64,000 bases of DNA, taken from Streptomyces vinaceus (GTDB taxonomy: Bacteria > Actinomycetota > Actinomycetes > Streptomycetales > Streptomycetaceae). Below the pieces are notes generated by a model. That model was given only the letters and a program-made list of their open reading frames with translations. It was not told the origin of the DNA and searched no databases. The stretch covers positions 3,886,001 through 3,950,000 of the forward strand of contig NZ_CP023692.1 in assembly GCF_008704935.1 (NCBI RefSeq), in the 5' to 3' direction. Each line of letters opens with the position of its first letter. The first letter of the stretch is position 1. Positions 17,077 through 24,274 of the stretch are shown in pieces. The position numbers and the translations under genes were made by a program.

Positions 17077-18060
17077 CTACGCCTCGATCCTGTTTGCGGA
17101 CCGGAGCCGGGCGAAGCTGCGCGCGAGCAGTCGCGAAACGTGCATCTGGGACACCCCGAGCTCCGCGCTGATCTGGGACTGCGTCAGATTGTTGTAGTAC
17201 CGCAGCAGCAGGATCCTTTGTTCACGTTCGGGCAGCTGTACGAGGAGGTGCCGTACGAGGTCGCGGTGCTCGACCCCGGCCAGCTCCGGATCCTCGTAGC
17301 CGAGGCGGTCCAGCAGCCCCGGGAGCCCGTCGCCCTCCTGGGCGGCCTCCAGCGAGGTGGCGTGGTACGAGCGCCCCGCCTCGATGCAGGACAGCACCTC
17401 GTCCTCAGTGATCCGCAGCCGCTCGGCGATCTCGGGGGTGGTGGGCGTGCGCCCGTGCAGGGTGGTGAGGTCCTCGGTGGCCGCGTTCACCTGGACCCAC
17501 AGCTCGTGGAGCCGGCGCGGCACGTGGACGGTGCGGACGTTGTCGCGGAAGTACCGCTTGATCTCGCCCACGACGGTCGGCATGGCGAACGTCGGGAACT
17601 GCACGCCGCGGTCGGGGTCGAACCGGTCGATCGCGTTGATGAGGCCGATGGTGCCGACCTGGACCACGTCCTCCATCGGCTCGTTGCGGCTGCGGAAGCG
17701 GGCGGCCGCGTACCGCACCAGCGGCAGGTTCGCCTCGATGAGGGCCCCGCGCACCCGGTGGTGCTCGCTCGTACCCGGCTGAAGGCCCTTCAGCTGCCCG
17801 AACAGGACCTGGGTGAGCGCCCGGGTGTCCGCGCCCCGGCTCTGCGGTCTCGGGGGCGCCGGTGGCTCCGCAGGGGGGTCCTGCTGGGGCGGGACCTGGG
17901 AGTCGTGGGGCGAGGGCGAGGGTGAGGGCGACGACGAGTCCGGGGAGGGGCCCTGGGTGGCGCTCTGGGGGGCGGGGCCTTGCGGGGAATGCGGGGAGGA
18001 GTCCTGCGGGGGCTCCTGCTGGGGTGGCACCTGAGGCGCAGTACTGGCCGGCACGGTCAC
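17077..18060 (-). CDS. sigF: Sporulation-type sigma factor SigF
   Basis: A 327-residue SigB/SigF-family sigma factor with an unusually long, disordered Pro/Gln/Ser leader (about residues 1-75). Its core closely resembles the adjacent sigma factor: [20 protein letters not shown] in region 2, VPRRLHELW in region 3 and [17 protein letters not shown] in region 4. The GTG start follows AAGGGGTGG. In Streptomyces SigF acts late in spore maturation. The upstream region is AT-rich for this genome and contains TGCAC-N3-GTGCA (18117-18129), a possible operator. No dedicated anti-sigma partner is encoded next to it. Confidence 0.85.
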   Translation of the reverse strand: MTVPASTAPQVPPQQEPPQDSSPHSPQGPAPQSATQGPSPDSSSPSPSPSPHDSQVPPQQDPPAEPPAPPRPQSRGADTRALTQVLFGQLKGLQPGTSEHHRVRGALIEANLPLVRYAAARFRSRNEPMEDVVQVGTIGLINAIDRFDPDRGVQFPTFAMPTVVGEIKRYFRDNVRTVHVPRRLHELWVQVNAATEDLTTLHGRTPTTPEIAERLRITEDEVLSCIEAGRSYHATSLEAAQEGDGLPGLLDRLGYEDPELAGVEHRDLVRHLLVQLPEREQRILLLRYYNNLTQSQISAELGVSQMHVSRLLARSFARLRSANRIEA

Positions 18061-18116
18061 GCCACCCCTTCATGTCAACTCATCCGTCAAAAGCGGTCAT
18101 AGCATCACAAGACATG

Positions 18117-18129
18117 TGCACTGTGTGCA
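18117..18129. promoter_or_regulatory. Inverted repeat upstream of sigF
   Basis: TGCACTGTGTGCA, a 5-bp-arm palindrome with a 3-nt spacer, lies 57 bases upstream of the sigF start in an AT-rich stretch. A regulator site is plausible; which protein binds is unknown. Confidence 0.35.
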
Positions 18130-18215
18130 AGCACCGTATATCGCCGTGTTGAGGGCAAGTTGGGCATAATGGGGTGTTTTGGGCAAGGTAATGACGAGGG
18201 TGCGGGAACGTAAAA

Positions 18216-18241
18216 GCCCCCCACCCGTCGGAGTGGGGGGC
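18216..18241 (-). terminator. Terminator of the 53-residue membrane protein gene
   Basis: A 9-bp stem (GCCCCCCAC/GTGGGGGGC) with an 8-nt loop is followed on the minus strand by TTTTA. It lies about 30 bases after the small gene's stop. Confidence 0.8.
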
Positions 18242-18273
18242 CGGTCGGTCGAAAGGCCGCGTCAGCGTACGGG

Positions 18274-18435
18274 TCAGCGCACCAATTCGGTCATGAACGC
18301 GCCGATGCCGTGAGCGGCGTCCGATATGCCCTGGAAGCCGATTTTGACGATGTCGGCAGCCTTGACCGGCTGGGTGATGATCACGAAGAGCACGAATACG
18401 ACGAGCCCACTCATGATCATCTTCTTGGTGTCCAT
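18274..18435 (-). CDS. Small membrane or exported protein, 53 residues
   Basis: The protein starts MDTKKMIMSGLVVFVLFVII, a hydrophobic segment (about residues 6-24) ending at QPVKAAD, where signal peptidase could cut. The short amphipathic remainder contains VKIGFQGISDAAHGIGAFM. An upstream in-frame ATG seven codons earlier is possible. It has its own terminator. Codon use and AT content are less extreme than in its neighbours. I do not recognise a characterised family. Confidence 0.6.
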   Translation of the reverse strand: MDTKKMIMSGLVVFVLFVIITQPVKAADIVKIGFQGISDAAHGIGAFMTELVR

Positions 18436-18644
18436 CAGCGGTGTCGGCCTCCCCAACCGGTACTGCCAAGTCGGGTGAGTCTAACCGTTCGTCTTCGGAC
18501 ACTCACCAGGCCTTTATGGACCAATGACCCGGCGGTCCGGGCCCTTTGCCGCGGCGGGGGAAGGTGGGGGTGGCGCAGTATTGAAGACGAGCCCACCGGT
18601 TCTGGCAGGAAATCGGTGGGTGAGGGACAGGACCTCACTGCGGG

Positions 18645-18780
18645 GTCCGAGCCGCAAGCTTCCCCCTGACTGCGGCCCGGACTGGCAGGTTCCGTCCTCG
18701 TCGGGGGAAGTGGCTTGTCCCCCCGATGCCACTTCCCCCGCCCGTACGTCGAAGGCCCCGACCCCGGTCGGGGCCTTCTT
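18645..18780 (+). ncRNA. Candidate 6C-like small RNA (two C-loop hairpins plus terminator)
   Basis: Three consecutive hairpins are visible. Hairpin 1 (18645-18682) pairs GTCCG-A-GCCGCA with TGCGGC-C-CGGAC around a loop containing five C. Hairpin 2 (18703-18739) is a perfect 12-bp stem, GGGGGAAGTGGC with its complement, around a 13-nt loop holding exactly six C. A 13-bp terminator hairpin (18751-18778) follows. Two stems with C-run loops define the actinobacterial 6C RNA motif. The C-runs are on the plus strand, so transcription is rightwards. The 18436-18813 gap contains no convincing gene otherwise. The known Streptomyces 6C locus, as I recall, is elsewhere, so this may be a second copy or a look-alike. 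Confidence 0.5.
18751..18778. terminator. Terminator, probably shared by both strands
   Basis: GAAGGCCCCGACC and its complement form a 13-position stem with a minimal loop. It follows the candidate small RNA on the plus strand and the stop of the 95-residue secreted protein gene on the minus strand. Confidence 0.75.
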
Positions 18781-18813
18781 CGGGTTCCGCGGCCCGCAGC
18801 TACCGCCTGTTGG

Positions 18814-19101
18814 TTACTGGATGGCGCCGAGCAGACCCAGGACGGGCTCCACGGGGGCGACGACGGGCATCAGGTCGTTCGGCAGCTCCGTCAGCCGGCC
18901 GAGCTTGTCCAGCTCGTTGAGCTTCCCGCCGATCTCCTGGACGGAGCCGGGCGTGGCCCCCTGCGGCATGCCCGGGGCGGCCTGCGGCAGGTCCGGGAGG
19001 GTGATCGGGGCCGGGGCGGCGGCGGAGGCGGCGGGAGCGGCGAGGCCCGCGGCGGCCCCCGCGAGGGCGAAGGCGGCGAGCATGCGCTGGGTCTTGGTCA
19101 T
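18814..19101 (-). CDS. Small secreted protein, unknown function
   Basis: A 95-residue protein with a clear Sec signal peptide: MTKTQRML, a hydrophobic Ala-rich core, and cleavage near ASAAA at about residue 28. The mature part is a short hydrophilic chain rich in Pro with leucine spacing (GGKLNELDKLGRLTELPNDL) that could form an amphipathic helix, ending LLGAIQ. No Cys and no known domain. Such small secreted proteins are common in Streptomyces envelopes. Confidence 0.68.
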   Translation of the reverse strand: MTKTQRMLAAFALAGAAAGLAAPAASAAAPAPITLPDLPQAAPGMPQGATPGSVQEIGGKLNELDKLGRLTELPNDLMPVVAPVEPVLGLLGAIQ

Positions 19102-19155
19102 GCCGTGACAACGGCCGAGCGGGGCGCGCGGTCACGCGGACGTCATCCGTAAAGA

Positions 19156-19228
19156 CGCGAAGGGCGCGCCGGTACGCGTAGGGCGCGCCGGTACGCGGCG
19201 GTGGGCCCGTGTGCGGCGGTGGGCCCGG
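19156..19228. repeat. Short tandem repeats upstream of tRNA-Ser(CGA) terminator
   Basis: A GGGCGCGCCGGTACGC-type unit occurs twice, then GGCGGTGGGCCCG occurs twice separated by TGTGC. The segment is noncoding. No function apparent. Confidence 0.5.
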
Positions 19229-19235
19229 AAAACGC

Positions 19236-19269
19236 CGAGAGCCCCGTCCCTTGCGGGGCGGGGCTCTCG
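19236..19269 (-). terminator. Terminator of tRNA-Ser(CGA)
   Basis: An 11-bp stem (CGAGAGCCCCG and its complement) with further pairing inside the loop lies eight bases beyond the 3' end of the tRNA on the minus strand. Confidence 0.8.
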
Positions 19270-19276
19270 AACGAAG

Positions 19277-19361
19277 CGGTAGTGGAGGGATTTGAACCCC
19301 CGATGGGTTGCCCCATACTCGCTTTCGAGGCGAGCTCCTTCGGCCACTCGGACACACTACC
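19277..19361 (-). tRNA. tRNA-Ser(CGA)
   Basis: An 85-nt class II tRNA: acceptor GGTAGTG/CACTACC, discriminator G, anticodon loop CTCGAAA on a GCTCGC/GCGAGT stem, long variable arm and TTCAAAT T-loop. It reads UCG. A TAGGAT element (-10-like) lies just upstream on the minus strand. Confidence 0.95.
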
Positions 19362-19439
19362 GAGATGGATCCTAGCCTAAGGATCGGCATCAAATGAAAT
19401 CGGTGCCGCCGAGCCCCCTCAGCGCCCCTCAGCGCCCCC

Positions 19440-19931
19440 TCAGCGGTCGCGGAAGAAGTCCGTCAGCTGCCGCGCGCACTCCTGCGCGAGCACGCCGCGG
19501 ATCACCTCCGGACGGTGGTTGAGCCTGCGGTCCCGTACGAGGTCCCAGAGCGACCCCGCGGCACCCGCCTTCTCGTCGTCGGCGCCGTAGACCACCCGGG
19601 CCACCCGCGACTGCACGAGCGCGCCCGCGCACATCACGCACGGCTCCAGGGTCACCACGAGGGTGCACCCCGGAAGCCGCCATTCCCCGAGCCGGGCGGC
19701 CGCCCGGCGCAGCGCCAGCACCTCGGCGTGCGCCGTGGGGTCGCCGGTGGCCTCGCGCTCGTTGTACCCGGAGGCGAGGAGCTCCCCGTCCGGGCCCAGC
19801 ACGAGGGCGCCGACCGGCACGTCGCCGGCCGGCACCGCCCGGGCGGCCTCCGCGAGCGCGAGGCGCATGGAGTCCCGCCACGGGTCCCGTACGGGATCGG
19901 GGCCGTGCGCGGGGTGGTGCGTGGTGATCAC
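19440..19931 (-). CDS. tadA: tRNA adenosine(34) deaminase
   Basis: A 163-residue zinc deaminase starting at GTG. The catalytic motif TAHAE places zinc ligand His68 and proton-shuttle Glu70; PCVMC supplies Cys98 and Cys101. This is the TadA pattern (CDA fold), and the enzyme converts A34 of tRNA-Arg(ACG) to inosine; that tRNA is encoded at 2307-2379. The start overlaps the stop of the preceding gene (TAGTG), so the two are translationally coupled. A C-terminal FFRDR resembles the FFR tail used for tRNA recognition in TadA. Guanine or cytosine deaminase is a less likely alternative. Confidence 0.9.
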   Translation of the reverse strand: MITTHHPAHGPDPVRDPWRDSMRLALAEAARAVPAGDVPVGALVLGPDGELLASGYNEREATGDPTAHAEVLALRRAAARLGEWRLPGCTLVVTLEPCVMCAGALVQSRVARVVYGADDEKAGAAGSLWDLVRDRRLNHRPEVIRGVLAQECARQLTDFFRDR

Positions 19932-20482
19932 TAGCGGACGGCCTCCAGCACCTCGGTGGCGCCGAGGGACTCGGCGATCTCCGAGAGGGCGTCCCCGTCG
20001 AGGGTCATCAGTTGTTTGTTGCTGACGCCGAGGTCGTCCAGCAGCCGGGGGTCGCCGAGCGGACCGGTGGGTACCGGTTCCGCGCTGGGCGAGTCCTCCT
20101 CGTCCTCGTCCTCGTCGTCGGCATCGGTGAACGCGGCGATCGTGTCCTCCTCGCCGTCCTCGGTGCCGTCCAGGTCCAGTTCGTCGAGTTCGTCGTCCTC
20201 CTCGTCGCTGCCCAGCAGCTCGTCGGTCAGCATCGAGCCGTAGGAGCTGCGGGAGGCGGCCGAGGCGTTCGACACGAAGTACCGCGGGTCCTCCTCGCCG
20301 TCCACGCGGACGACGCCGAACCAGGCGTCCTCCTGCTCGATGAGGGCGACCACCGTGTCGTCGTCGACAGCGGCGGCACGGGCGAGATCGATCAGATCAC
20401 TGAGGGACTCGACGTCGTCGAGTTCCATGTCGCTCGCTTCCCACCCGTCTTCGGTGCGCGCGAGCAGTGCGGCGAAATACAC
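19931..20482 (-). CDS. tRNA adenosine deaminase-associated protein
   Basis: A 183-residue protein of a family found next to tadA in actinobacteria. I chose GTG at 20480-20482 (VYFAALLARTEDGWE) because GGGAGAG lies just upstream; an ATG seven codons earlier is possible. The N-terminal third is conserved (LIDLARAAAVDDDTVVALIE, EDPRYFVSNA). The middle (about residues 85-135) is a very acidic, disordered run of Asp and Glu. The C-terminal GVSNKQLMTLDGDALSEI segment resembles a short helical docking unit. It overlaps tadA by one base. Role unknown; the acidic tract may mimic nucleic acid or modulate TadA, which is inference. Confidence 0.8.
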   Translation of the reverse strand: MYFAALLARTEDGWEASDMELDDVESLSDLIDLARAAAVDDDTVVALIEQEDAWFGVVRVDGEEDPRYFVSNASAASRSSYGSMLTDELLGSDEEDDELDELDLDGTEDGEEDTIAAFTDADDEDEDEEDSPSAEPVPTGPLGDPRLLDDLGVSNKQLMTLDGDALSEIAESLGATEVLEAVR

Positions 20483-20759
20483 CGTGACTCTCCCACTGGT
20501 CATAGGCGTGCCGGTTGGAGGTCCCCCCGGCCGGAGGTGGGGAGGGTTGGAACGGCTGTCCTGCTCGCCGTTTCGTGCCCCGCCCAATCGGCATCGTGGC
20601 AGAAAGCGCGGCTTTGCGAGAGGTCTTCGGCGCTTGCGTCGTCCCGTGCCGTGCGCTCAGCGGGCTGTACGGGGGCTGTACGGGGGCCGCCGGGGCGCCC
20701 TGCGGCGGCCTCGCGGGGGTCCCGCGATCCCGCCCCGGCCCTCGGCGCGGCGCCCCGGG

Positions 20760-20954
20760 TCACCAGCGGAACGTACGCATGCGCATCTGCTGGCGCATAC
20801 GGGCGGCGCGGGCGCGGCGGGGCTGGACGCGGTCGCGCAGGGCCCGCGCCTCCATCAGGTCGCGCAGGAACTGCGCGCGGCGCGCTCTGCGCTGCGCCGG
20901 CGTCTCCGGCTGCTCAGGCGCGTCGTCGCTCCGGCTCGGCTGCGTCTCGGGCAT
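20760..20954 (-). CDS. Small Arg-rich protein, 64 residues
   Basis: This starts MPETQPSRSDDAPEQ and continues into a highly basic helix, with RRARRAQFLRDLMEARALRD and a C-terminal RARMRQQMRMRTFRW. The charge pattern suggests RNA or DNA binding. It reads in the same direction as the universal stress protein gene and lies about 150 bases after it. The flanks hold no other gene: 20483-20759 has a direct repeat GGGCTGTACGGGGGCTGTACG, and 20955-21106 has three GTGTCGGG-type tandem units. The family is unnamed to my knowledge. Confidence 0.55.
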   Translation of the reverse strand: MPETQPSRSDDAPEQPETPAQRRARRAQFLRDLMEARALRDRVQPRRARAARMRQQMRMRTFRW

Positions 20955-21106
20955 CGGCCACCACCCCGGCTGGTCCGGTCGTCCTCCTCCGCCGACGCGA
21001 AGCAGACCCCCCGCACCCCACCTTCCCCCGGACCGGCGGATTGATGCCACCCTTTCTCGGCGCCTTCGCAGCTCAGGAGGGTGTCGGGAGCGTGTCGGGG
21101 GGCGTG

Positions 21107-22054
21107 TCAGGGGGCGTCTTCCCCGTCCGGCAGGGTCGGGACGACCGCCACGGGCCCGTGCGCGTGGTGCAGGACCGCGTGGGCCACCGAGCCGATCATC
21201 AGGGATCCCACGCTGCGCCGCGGGTGGTGGCGGCCCACCACCACCAGGTCCGCCGACCGGGAGGCCGTCACCAGCCGCTCCGCCGCGTCGCCCGGGACCG
21301 CCGCCTGTTCCACGGGCACCTGCGGCCAGCGGGCCCGGAACGGCGCCAGCCGCTCCGTCTGGGAGCGCAGCATCTCCCGCTCCGCCGGCACCGCGTTCCC
21401 GTCGTCGGCCAGCCCCTCCGGCGGGATCACCTGGAAGGGGGCGTCCACCACCATCACCGGAGCCGGCGGGATCGCGTACGCCGAGACCACCTGGACGGTG
21501 GTCCCCCGTGCGGCCGCTTCCGCGAAGGCGAAGGCCACCACGTCGTCCGCCGTCTCCGCGGCGTGCAGGCCGAGCACCACCCGCCCGCCGGACGGCCCGG
21601 ACCCGGCCGCGGCGCTGCGCTCCGCGTGCGGGACCACCACCACCGGGCACACCGCCGAAGACGCCACGGCGCGGCTGTTCGACCCGAGCAGCAGGGCCGC
21701 GAAGCCGCCGCGCCCCCGGGAGCCCATCACCACCATCAGGGCCTGCTCCGCGGTGACCCGCAGGGCCTCCGGTACGGAGCCCTCCAGCGACTCGTACCGC
21801 ACCTCGGCCGGCAGCTCGGCGGCTCCGGCGAGGACGTCCCGCACGTGCTCCCCGACGGGGTCGGGGTGCTCCTTCGGCTGCGAGGGGTCGGCGAGGGAGG
21901 AGCGGCGCGCCGCGTACAGCTGGACGCTGTCGGACAGTACGTGCGCGACCACGAGCGCGGTGCCGCGCCGCAGCGCCTCGGTCCGCGCCCATTCCAGCGC
22001 TCTGAGGCTGTGCTCGGACCCGTCGACCGCCGCGACCACCGGTGCGTTGCTCAT
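21107..22054 (-). CDS. Universal stress protein, two tandem Usp domains
   Basis: A 315-residue protein made of two UspA-type domains. Domain 1 (about residues 1-145) begins VVAAVDGSEHSLRALEWA and has the ATP-binding signature VVMGSRGRGGFAALLLGS. Domain 2 (about 155-305) begins RVVLGLHAAETADDVVAFA and has VVVGRHHPRRSVGSLMIGS. Both G-x2-G-x(8-9)-G motifs are recognisable, so ATP binding is likely. Such proteins are induced by stress or hypoxia in actinobacteria. It is divergent from upp. Confidence 0.9.
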   Translation of the reverse strand: MSNAPVVAAVDGSEHSLRALEWARTEALRRGTALVVAHVLSDSVQLYAARRSSLADPSQPKEHPDPVGEHVRDVLAGAAELPAEVRYESLEGSVPEALRVTAEQALMVVMGSRGRGGFAALLLGSNSRAVASSAVCPVVVVPHAERSAAAGSGPSGGRVVLGLHAAETADDVVAFAFAEAAARGTTVQVVSAYAIPPAPVMVVDAPFQVIPPEGLADDGNAVPAEREMLRSQTERLAPFRARWPQVPVEQAAVPGDAAERLVTASRSADLVVVGRHHPRRSVGSLMIGSVAHAVLHHAHGPVAVVPTLPDGEDAP

Positions 22055-22109
22055 CCGTCCAGCGTGCTGGGCGTCCGGGCGGGTCGCATCCGCACGGGAT
22101 GCGCGGCGG

Positions 22110-22158
22110 ATCCGGCACGCATCCGGCACGTATCCGGTACGCATCGGGCGCGCATCCG
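22110..22158. repeat. 4.5 copies of an 11-bp tandem repeat
   Basis: The unit ATCCGGCACGC begins at 22110, 22121, 22132, 22143 and (partly) 22154, with one to three changes per copy. It lies in the region between the divergent usp and upp genes, one unit per helical turn. Confidence 0.75.
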
Positions 22159-22290
22159 CGGGCGGCGGCGCGGGTTCGTACGCGCGGGGGTGCGCGCACC
22201 GCGTAGCCTTTTGACCGTGGGTCGCGAAAAGGTGCGGCCGTTTTTGCAGGTCGCAGGTCGAAACCCGGCAGCTGAGCCTTGGAGGATGTT

Positions 22291-22926
22291 GTGCGTTTGC
22301 AGGTCGTCGATCACCCCTTGGTGGCGCACAAACTGACCACCCTGCGCGACAAGCGCACCGACTCCCCCACCTTCCGTCGGCTCGCCGACGAGCTGGTGAC
22401 CCTCCTCGCGTACGAGGCCACCCGCGACGTGCGCACCGAGCAGGCCGACATCGTCACCCCGGTCGGCCCGACCACCGGCGTGAAGCTCTCGCACCCGCGG
22501 CCGCTGGTCGTGCCGATCCTGCGCGCCGGTCTCGGCATGCTGGACGGCATGATGCGGCTGCTGCCGACCGCCGAGGTGGGCTTCATGGGCATGGTCCGCA
22601 ACGAGGAGACCCTGGAGGCCTCCACGTACGCGACGCGCATGCCCGAGGACCTCTCCGGCCGTCAGGTGTACGTCGTCGACCCGATGCTGGCCACCGGCGG
22701 CACGCTCGTCGCGGCGATCCAGGAACTGATCAAGCGCGGCGCCGACGACGTCACCGCCGTGGTGCTGCTGGCCGCCCCCGAGGGCGTCGAGGTCATGGAG
22801 CGCGACCTCGCGGGCACCCCGGTGACGGTCGTGACCGCCGCGGTGGACGAGCGCCTCAACGAGCACGGCTACATCGTCCCGGGCCTGGGCGACGCGGGGG
22901 ACCGCATGTACGGCTCGGCCGAGTAG
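22291..22926 (+). CDS. upp: Uracil phosphoribosyltransferase
   Basis: A 211-residue enzyme; GTG start with GGAGGA seven bases upstream. It makes UMP from uracil and PRPP in pyrimidine salvage. The characteristic features are present: [19 protein letters not shown] at the N-terminus, [16 protein letters not shown], the PRPP-binding motif [11 protein letters not shown], and the uracil-binding C-terminus [20 protein letters not shown]. Length and order match the family. A long transcription leader may include the tandem repeat upstream. Confidence 0.95.
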   Translation: MRLQVVDHPLVAHKLTTLRDKRTDSPTFRRLADELVTLLAYEATRDVRTEQADIVTPVGPTTGVKLSHPRPLVVPILRAGLGMLDGMMRLLPTAEVGFMGMVRNEETLEASTYATRMPEDLSGRQVYVVDPMLATGGTLVAAIQELIKRGADDVTAVVLLAAPEGVEVMERDLAGTPVTVVTAAVDERLNEHGYIVPGLGDAGDRMYGSAE

Positions 22927-22960
22927 GACCCGGCACCGGTACCAGCACCGGCACCGGCAC

Positions 22961-23004
22961 GCGAGACGGCCGGCCACCGCTTCGGGGGTGGCCGGCCGTC
23001 TCGC
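22961..23004 (+). terminator. Terminator of upp
   Basis: An 18-bp perfect stem (arms starting GCGAGACGGCCGG and ending GGTGGCCGGCC side) with an 8-nt loop begins 35 bases after the stop, followed by TTCGT. Several CACCGG(T/C)A direct repeats precede it. Confidence 0.88.
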
Positions 23005-23071
23005 GTTCGTCGGGTCGTCGGGGCGGGTCGTCGGGTCGGGAGGGCCGCCGGAGGGCCTGGTACCCGGCGGC

Positions 23072-23734
23072 TCAGCAGGTCTTGGCGGGCGCGGGCTGCG
23101 GATTGGCCAGCAGGTACAGCTCCTTGTCCGCCGCCTCCTTCGGACTGAGCTCCTTGAAGGCGTCGCCGAGGATCAGGTCGACGTCCGTGCCCTCGCGGGC
23201 GTCGGTCTGCTGCGTATCGCCTTCGAGCTGGGTGCCCAGGACGGCGAAGACCGCCTTGTCGGTCGTGGGCGAGCCGAGCAGTATCCCCGTGCCGGGGACC
23301 TTCTTGTCGAAGTCGGCGGGCGCGTTGCCGACCTTGCCGATGGTGAAGCCGCGTTTCTTCAGCTCGTCGCCGACCGCCTTGGCGAGCCCGGCGCGCGGGG
23401 TCGCGTTGTAGACGTTGACCGTGATCTCGCCGGGCTGGGGCAGGGCCGCGGCCGGTTTGGCCGCGGCGGGGCTGGCGGCCGCCGCGGCGCCCGCCCTGGG
23501 CTTCGGGGTCGCGCAGTCCTTGCCCGCGGCGCTCTGGTGTTTGCCGCTGCCGCCCTCACCTCGGAACACGTTCATGAGCTGCACGGATCCGTAGCCGAGC
23601 AGGGCCAGACCGAGGACTGCTCCGAGCACGGTGAGGACGATCCGGCGGCGCCGCCGCGGTCGGCTCATGCGGGGGTAGGCCGCTCCCGTGACGCGGTACT
23701 TTCCGCCCATGCCGGGGGGAGTGAGCATGCTCAT
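23072..23734 (-). CDS. LytR_C-domain membrane-anchored protein
   Basis: A 220-residue type II membrane protein. A short basic cytoplasmic head ending PRMSRPRRRRR precedes one membrane helix (about residues 31-50). An Ala/Pro-rich linker with a Cys and then a LytR_C domain follow (about residues 100-190: ITVNVYNATPRAGLAKAVGD and KKRGFTIGKVGNAP). This domain is normally fused to LCP-family wall-polymer ligases; here it stands alone, so it may assist attachment of wall polymers. The start is uncertain: ATGs at 23734, 23728 and 23710 are possible and none has a strong ribosome site. Confidence 0.75.
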   Translation of the reverse strand: MSMLTPPGMGGKYRVTGAAYPRMSRPRRRRRIVLTVLGAVLGLALLGYGSVQLMNVFRGEGGSGKHQSAAGKDCATPKPRAGAAAAASPAAAKPAAALPQPGEITVNVYNATPRAGLAKAVGDELKKRGFTIGKVGNAPADFDKKVPGTGILLGSPTTDKAVFAVLGTQLEGDTQQTDAREGTDVDLILGDAFKELSPKEAADKELYLLANPQPAPAKTC

Positions 23735-23886
23735 GGGCGCAGCGTAGTACCGCCTGCCTGCGATGCCCACCAAATGATCTGTTGATAGGGCAAGACCGAC
23801 CCGAAAGGCGCAATTCTCCCGAACCGGAAACCCAAGGGGCGCCCGGGCAGGAGCGTTTCCGGGACTCGCCTACGGCGTGTTCCGGC

Positions 23887-24186
23887 TCAGTAGTCCATTT
23901 CGAGTACGCGGGCGTGCAGAACCTGGCGCTGCTGCAGGGCCGCGCGCACGGCGCGGTGCAGTCCGTCCTCCAGGTACAGGTCGCCCTGCCACTTCACGAC
24001 GTGGGCGAAGAGGTCCCCGTAGAACGTCGAGTCCTCCGCGAGCAGCGTCTCCAGGTCCAGCTGCCCCTTGGTCGTCACCAACTGGTCGAGCCGGACCGGG
24101 CGCGGGGCGACATCCGCCCACTGCCGGGTGGTTTCCCTGCCGTGGTCGGGGTACGGCCGCCCGTTTCCGATGCGCTTGAAGATCAC
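23887..24186 (-). CDS. Conserved actinobacterial 99-residue protein (VapB-like annotation)
   Basis: A compact protein, MIFKRIGNGRPYPDHGRETT at the start, then DQLVTTKGQLDLETLLAEDS, HVVKWQGDLYLEDGLHRA and a C-terminal ALQQRQVLHARVLEMDY. I recall close relatives being labelled VapB-type antitoxins. No toxin gene is adjacent, and the sequence has no clear ribbon-helix or AbrB signature. The GDLYLEDGLHRA segment resembles the ParB/Srx-like nuclease-fold motif that places an Asp-Gly-x-His. Function should be treated as unknown. It is divergent from the HerA-like gene. Confidence 0.65.
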   Translation of the reverse strand: MIFKRIGNGRPYPDHGRETTRQWADVAPRPVRLDQLVTTKGQLDLETLLAEDSTFYGDLFAHVVKWQGDLYLEDGLHRAVRAALQQRQVLHARVLEMDY

Positions 24187-24274
24187 ACGGAAAGCCTACC
24201 GGGCCGGTGCCTGCGGGCGCAGCCTTGCCAAGCCGGTGCAAAAGTGGCACGCAGGGCTATTTCGGGAGTGATGT

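Noticed and set aside
22110-22158. Replication iterons
   Set aside because: No replication initiator gene is near and the chromosome origin is outside; a promoter-related repeat is simpler.
23887-24186. Toxin-antitoxin module
   Set aside because: Similar proteins have been labelled VapB-like, but no toxin gene is adjacent on either side.
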